A DNA stretch of 64,000 nucleotides, taken from the NCBI RefSeq assembly GCF_014201805.1, contig NZ_JACHFK010000002.1, positions 124,001-188,000 on the forward strand. Reading direction: 5' to 3'. The translations under genes and the position numbers were made by a program. Origin of the DNA: Deinococcus metalli. GTDB lineage: Bacteria > Deinococcota > Deinococci > Deinococcales > Deinococcaceae. The notes below the pieces were generated by a model. It was not told the origin of the DNA, did not search any database, and saw only the letters and a list, made by a program, of their open reading frames with translations. Positions 60,383-64,000 of the stretch are shown in pieces; the first letter of the stretch is position 1; each line of letters opens with the position of its first letter.

Positions 60383-61339
60383 GTGACCGCGATCCTCACG
60401 GCGCTGGGCTACGCGGGACTGACCCTGCTGCTGGGCAGCGCCCTGGCCCGCCGCTGGCTCACGCCGGGCCGGCCGGGCGTGGGGCCGGGTTTTGCCGGGC
60501 TGGCCCTGCTGCTGCTCGCGTGGGGCGGGCAGGTGGCCGTCACGCTGTCCACCCTGGGCATGACTGGCATGGCTGACGTGCTCGACTACGTCACGACCAC
60601 GGCGACCGGGCGGGCCATGCTGACCGGGCTGCTGGGCGCCACCCTGCTGCTGGCGGTGGAGGTGGCCGCGTGGCCCGCCCTGCTGGCCGCCGGGATGGCG
60701 GGCGTGACGCTGTGGGGCGTGGCGGGCATCGGGCACGGCGAGGGCCACGGCGCGTGGGTCCGCGCCCTGCACGCCGTCCACGCCGGGGCGATGACCGTGT
60801 GGCTGGGCGGCGTCCTGGCACTGACCACCGCCCGGCGGCTCCCACCGGATCTCGCGCGCCGCTTCACGCCCGCCGCGCTGGGCAGCGTGATCACGCTGGC
60901 AGTCACCGGCCTGCTGATGGCCACCGAGCACCTCACGGCCCTGCGTGAGTGGGTGGACACGCCCTACGGCCGGGCGCTGCTGCTGAAACTGGCGCTGGTC
61001 GCCGCGGCCCTGCTGGCGGCGATCCTGGTACGCCACGCCTTCGCCCGGCAGGCGTGGGTACGGCTCGCCCTGTCCCGCGAGGCGCTGGTGCTCGCGGCGG
61101 TGCTGGGTGTCACGGGCGTCCTGAGCACAACCGCGCCGCCCGGCGGGCACAGCGAGCACGCTCACGGCAGCGCCTCGGTCACGGTCTCGAAGAGCCGCTC
61201 CGTCCCGCGGTGCGCCGATCCGGAGACGCGGCCACACAGAGGCACCGACGCACCGTGCGTCGTGTTGGACCTCAAGCCCCAGGATGCGGCGGGGACACCC
61301 CTCCCAGCCGGCGAGCGCGCGCCCACCGGGCGCCTGTAA
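60383..61339 (+). CDS. copD: CopD-family copper import membrane protein
   Basis: A 318-residue protein with seven or eight transmembrane helices over the first 250 residues. HAVHAGAMTVWLGGVLALTTA (near 130-150) is the CopD signature, with His in GHGEGHGAW and RALHAVHAG as candidate copper ligands. It is thought to import copper with CopC. GTG start. The last 60 or so residues (after GGHSEHAHG) are soluble, Arg/Pro-rich and unlike the family; they look like read-through of downstream DNA, perhaps after a deletion or insertion. Confidence 0.88.
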   Translation: MTAILTALGYAGLTLLLGSALARRWLTPGRPGVGPGFAGLALLLLAWGGQVAVTLSTLGMTGMADVLDYVTTTATGRAMLTGLLGATLLLAVEVAAWPALLAAGMAGVTLWGVAGIGHGEGHGAWVRALHAVHAGAMTVWLGGVLALTTARRLPPDLARRFTPAALGSVITLAVTGLLMATEHLTALREWVDTPYGRALLLKLALVAAALLAAILVRHAFARQAWVRLALSREALVLAAVLGVTGVLSTTAPPGGHSEHAHGSASVTVSKSRSVPRCADPETRPHRGTDAPCVVLDLKPQDAAGTPLPAGERAPTGRL

Positions 61340-61590
61340 ATCATCGACCTCCTCCCCAGAGGGTTCCTGCCGGCCGTCAGCGCGGCGGCTCCATTCGCGC
61401 AGGCCGTACTCCACATCAGGAAGCGCACCCGCGAGTTGTAGTCTGTGACGCTGCACTTCGTCACGACTGGCATCAATAGCCGACCGACCATGAACACGCG
61501 CCTCGCCGCAATGGATGCCTTCGAATAGTCATTGACGTGATCCCCGGCCCATGCCCCCCTCTGTGTGGACGGAGCGGGCACGAGCGCCCC

Positions 61591-61596
61591 TATACT
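61591..61596 (+). promoter_or_regulatory. Leaderless-type -10 box of the ligase-like gene
   Basis: TATACT, 7 bases before a GTG at 61604. This fixes the start: the first in-frame ATG, at 61565, lies upstream of the -10 box. Confidence 0.65.
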
Positions 61597-61603
61597 GGCG
61601 CGC

Positions 61604-62761
61604 GTGACGGACGCCCCCGCGCGGCATGCCGCCCTTCCCCGCTGGGTACCGTGGCTCCTCGCGCTCGTTCCAGTCGTGCCGCCGCTGTACCTCGCCGCGC
61701 TGGGGGCGCTGGGCGAGTTGCGGCGCCTGCCGCTCACTGCCCGGCGGGTGCTGTTCGTGTTCGCGGCCTGTCAGCTGGTCGCGGCGCTGTTCACGCCACA
61801 GCCGCTGCTGTCGGTCGCGCTGGCCGGTGCACGCACGCTGCTGATCCTGGCGATGATCGCCGCCGGCGCGTATCTGCGTGACAGCCGCGCCCTGCGCCCC
61901 CTGCTGTGGGGCCAGCTTGTGATCTTTGCCACCGCGTGGCTCTACACGCTGGCCACCCAGGGCTTCGCCGGCGTGCAGGAGCGGCTCGGCCACCCGTACT
62001 ACTACGTGGTCTCGCTGGGCCTCGTGGCCGTGGTGGCCCTGTGGTTCGTCGTCTTCTGGCGTGGCGGCGGCTGGTGGCGCTGGCCGACCGGCGCGCTGGC
62101 CGTGGTGACGCTGCTCGCGGCCGGCAGCCGCGGCCCGATCATCGCGCTCGTCGCCGGCACGCTCGCGGCGTTTGCGTTCCAGCGGGAGCGCCGGCGGGCG
62201 TGGGTCCTCCTGCCCGCCGGTGTGCTCGTGGTGCTGGCCGCCGCGACCAGCAGCGCGCACCTGCCATTCAAGCCCCTGAACCGCCTGCTGAATGACCAGA
62301 CGAGCGGCCGGGAGTACGTGTGGCAGGACGCCATCGAGGGCTGGAAGACCTCACCACTTGGCGGCGTCGGCCCCTACCAGGGCGGACCGTACCTCACCTA
62401 CCTGTTTAAAGACGGCTGCCAGCTCACGCCCACCCTGGAACGCAACGACATCGGCTGCCCTGCCGCCCTGACCCGCTGGTCGAGCGTGTGGCTGATCGCG
62501 CACAACGCGTGGCTGCACTGGCTGCTCGAAAGCGGCGTGATCGGTGTGGCTGGCCTGCTGGCCGTGATGAGCTACGCCCTGTGGCTGGCCACGCGGCAGG
62601 GCGATCCCCTGACCCTAGCCATCCTGTACGGCTTCACCGCAATGAACGTGGTGGACGTCGTAATCGCGCTGCCGAGCCAGCATTTTGCCGAGCTGTGGTG
62701 GGCGCTGGTGGGCGTGGTGCTCGTGAATTCGGCTCCTGCACCGAACGCCACGCCGGGCTGA
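61604..62761 (+). CDS. O-antigen ligase-like polytopic membrane protein
   Basis: A 385-residue membrane protein with about ten hydrophobic segments. It carries a Wzy_C-like core in [22 protein letters not shown] (near 165-185) and a long extracytoplasmic loop ([34 protein letters not shown], then [40 protein letters not shown]). SRG, SGRxxVW and HNxxLHWLLExG are hallmarks of the O-antigen ligase/polymerase family. It probably attaches or polymerises cell-surface glycans. The dTDP-rhamnose-type genes that follow on the opposite strand fit that theme. Confidence 0.85.
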   Translation: MTDAPARHAALPRWVPWLLALVPVVPPLYLAALGALGELRRLPLTARRVLFVFAACQLVAALFTPQPLLSVALAGARTLLILAMIAAGAYLRDSRALRPLLWGQLVIFATAWLYTLATQGFAGVQERLGHPYYYVVSLGLVAVVALWFVVFWRGGGWWRWPTGALAVVTLLAAGSRGPIIALVAGTLAAFAFQRERRRAWVLLPAGVLVVLAAATSSAHLPFKPLNRLLNDQTSGREYVWQDAIEGWKTSPLGGVGPYQGGPYLTYLFKDGCQLTPTLERNDIGCPAALTRWSSVWLIAHNAWLHWLLESGVIGVAGLLAVMSYALWLATRQGDPLTLAILYGFTAMNVVDVVIALPSQHFAELWWALVGVVLVNSAPAPNATPG

Positions 62762-62845
62762 CCGCACTCACCGGACATTGAGAAACCGCAACCGGAGGCG
62801 CTCACCCTCACGGCAGTAAAAGCGCGTGCCCTTCTGGCGGCCGGC

Positions 62846-63580
62846 TTAGGCCGAGTCGGAGGCGGTCCAGAGGGCACACAGGGCCTGCCAGCGCTCCGTG
62901 TTCAGCGAGACGTCCGCCGGCAGAACCACGCCCGCCTGCGCCCGGAGACCGCTCTTCACGTCGGGTCGGCGGCGCCGCGCCAGCTCATAGACGCTTTTTC
63001 GACCGGTGCCCACGTGCAGAACAGGCTCCTGGATGACGCGGGCATGGCGAATGACATCCGCCAGCAGGGGCGCCAGCACGTCCACGTAGTCCTGGCTGGT
63101 GTACATGTCGGTGAAGGCGACCGGGTACGCGAAATCGCGCGGACGGAAACTGGTGCGAATGATCAGATGCTCCCGCGCCGAGCGTGCGGCTTCCTCGGCG
63201 ACGAGTTTCGTCAGGGCGTAGTGGTTCGCGACTGGGCCGGGGGTGTCGCCCTCCCTGTAGCCGCCCATCTCGCCGCTGAAGACGTAGTCGGTGCTGATGT
63301 GCACCAGTTTGGCGTTCACGGCCGTGGTCGCCGCCGCCACGTGCCGGGTGCCGCTGACGTTCACGGCCCAGCACGCCGCGCGCTCGGTCTCGGCGCGGGT
63401 CACGTCGGTGTAGGCGGCGGCATGCACGATCACCTCCGGCGTCACCTCGCGGACGACCGACAGCACCTGCGCGGCTTCAGTGACGTCCAGTTCCTGCGAG
63501 GTCGGGGCCACCACCTCCGGCATCAGCCGGCGCAGCTCACGGCCGAGCCGACCGCTGCCGCCAGTCAGCAGGACAGTCAC
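62846..63580 (-). CDS. RmlD-like dTDP-4-dehydrorhamnose reductase/SDR family protein
   Basis: A 244-residue extended SDR of the RmlD type: VTVLLTGGSGRLGRELRRLMP at the N-terminus, LDVTEAAQVLSVV, IVHAAAYTDVTRAE, VHISTDYVFSGE (near 100) and catalytic HYALTKLVAEE with YxxxK near 127, then RTSFRPRDFAYPVAFTDMY. It is about 45 residues shorter than E. coli RmlD. It would reduce dTDP-4-keto-6-deoxyhexose to dTDP-rhamnose or a relative. The GTG start overlaps the epimerase-like gene stop (GTGA). Confidence 0.87.
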   Translation of the reverse strand: MTVLLTGGSGRLGRELRRLMPEVVAPTSQELDVTEAAQVLSVVREVTPEVIVHAAAYTDVTRAETERAACWAVNVSGTRHVAAATTAVNAKLVHISTDYVFSGEMGGYREGDTPGPVANHYALTKLVAEEAARSAREHLIIRTSFRPRDFAYPVAFTDMYTSQDYVDVLAPLLADVIRHARVIQEPVLHVGTGRKSVYELARRRRPDVKSGLRAQAGVVLPADVSLNTERWQALCALWTASDSA

Positions 63581-64000
63581 CCCCGGTCCTCCATCCACAG
63601 GTCATCACCGAAGTAGTTCCAGGGCAGGCGGCCCTCGTCGGGATCCGCAGCGTCGAACTGCGCGTCAGCGGCGTACAGCAGGGTGGCCCCTGCGCTCCCG
63701 GCCCGGTACCCGTGGGCGACCCCGCTGGGAATATGCAGGAGGCTGGGCTGTTCGGCGCTGAGCAGGAAGGGGCGCCTCGAGCCCACGGTCGGGCTGTCGG
63801 CGCGGCAGTCGACGAGCCACACGCCCAGCTGGCCGCTCAGCACGCACCACAGTTCATTCTGTGGCCGCAGGTGGATATGAAAGGCATTCAACCGGCCCGG
63901 TGCCGCCCACGACACGCTCAGTTGCCGGGTATGCATGGTGGTGGGAAGGTCCTGCCCCTCCCCTCCGGTCAGGCGGAGCACCTCCATGAACGCTCCGTTC
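63577..64000 (-). CDS. RmlC-like dTDP-sugar epimerase, truncated by the window edge
   Basis: A cupin of the dTDP-4-dehydrorhamnose 3,5-epimerase family. Visible: FMEVLRLTGGEGQ near the edge, HIHLRPQNELWCVLSGQLGVWLVDCR, LLHIPSGVAHGYRAGSAGATLLYAADAQFD, ending GRLPWNYFGDDLWMEDRG. The reading frame continues past 64000 (upstream codons read NGAF), and the RmlC N-terminus would include a DxxGxF segment exactly there, so the ATG at 63987 is probably internal. It is coupled to the RmlD-like gene. Together they suggest a dTDP-deoxysugar pathway for a surface polysaccharide. Confidence 0.83.
   Translation of the reverse strand, partial: NGAFMEVLRLTGGEGQDLPTTMHTRQLSVSWAAPGRLNAFHIHLRPQNELWCVLSGQLGVWLVDCRADSPTVGSRRPFLLSAEQPSLLHIPSGVAHGYRAGSAGATLLYAADAQFDAADPDEGRLPWNYFGDDLWMEDRG

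Noticed and set aside
63577..63987. RmlC-like gene starting at the ATG at 63987
   Set aside because: The frame is open to the edge and the ATG falls inside the family's conserved FxE region, so the true start is beyond 64000.

Overview
The window is high-GC DNA packed with short-gap or 4-base-overlap (ATGA/GTGA) operons on both strands. It has many TANNNT -10 boxes placed 5-8 bases before a start codon, which is the leaderless-mRNA pattern. The gene repertoire (urease and Urt urea uptake, DHA2 and RND efflux, LutABC, RhaI-type rhamnose breakdown) and the promoter style point to the genus Deinococcus. This genus assignment is an inference from overall pattern, not from a marker gene. No rRNA, tRNA, CRISPR array or intact insertion sequence was seen.

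Layout. (1) 1-4860, minus strand: a urease operon in transcription order ureAB (fused), ureC, hupE/ureJ, hypA, hypB, ureE, ureF; ureF runs off the left edge. (2) 5022-5729: a secreted protein of unknown function. (3) 6118-10963, plus: urtABCDE urea ABC importer, followed by an NMT1-type ABC importer (10980-13646). (4) 13657-14939, minus: thyA-folA. (5) 15053-20225, minus: a GH42 beta-galactosidase with its sugar ABC importer, divergent from a LacI repressor whose two candidate operators are visible. (6) 21459-31288: scattered genes: a Cys/His-rich membrane protein, a kelch lipoprotein, a sugar-dehydrogenase-like lipoprotein, a two-helix membrane protein, a GH38 alpha-mannosidase, a hypothetical and an arabinose/fucose isomerase-family enzyme. 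(7) 31349-32938: a TetR repressor divergent from an NAD-dependent epimerase/reductase, with paired operators. (8) 33072-46635: a complete L-rhamnose catabolon. The minus arm is uptake plus mutarotase; the plus arm is DeoR regulator, RhaI isomerase, aldolase-dehydrogenase fusion, RhaB kinase and LutABC lactate oxidation. (9) 46652-47962: a small HTH-like protein and an SDR. (10) 48281-56102: TetR plus a four-gene RND efflux operon. (11) 56288-58740: MarR plus a DHA2 MFS exporter. (12) 58868-61339: a copper-handling group (DUF2946-like, YcnI, CopC, CopD). (13) 61604-64000: an O-antigen-ligase-like membrane protein and an RmlD/RmlC-type dTDP-sugar pair cut by the right edge.

How the genes work together. 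Urea is imported by UrtABCDE and hydrolysed by urease, whose nickel site is served by UreE/UreF and, unusually, HypA/HypB. L-rhamnose is imported, isomerised, phosphorylated and cleaved to DHAP and L-lactaldehyde. The dehydrogenase half of the fusion would make lactate, and LutABC would oxidise it to pyruvate, all within one divergent locus. Two efflux operons each sit behind their own repressor, and operator-like palindromes can be read for several regulators.
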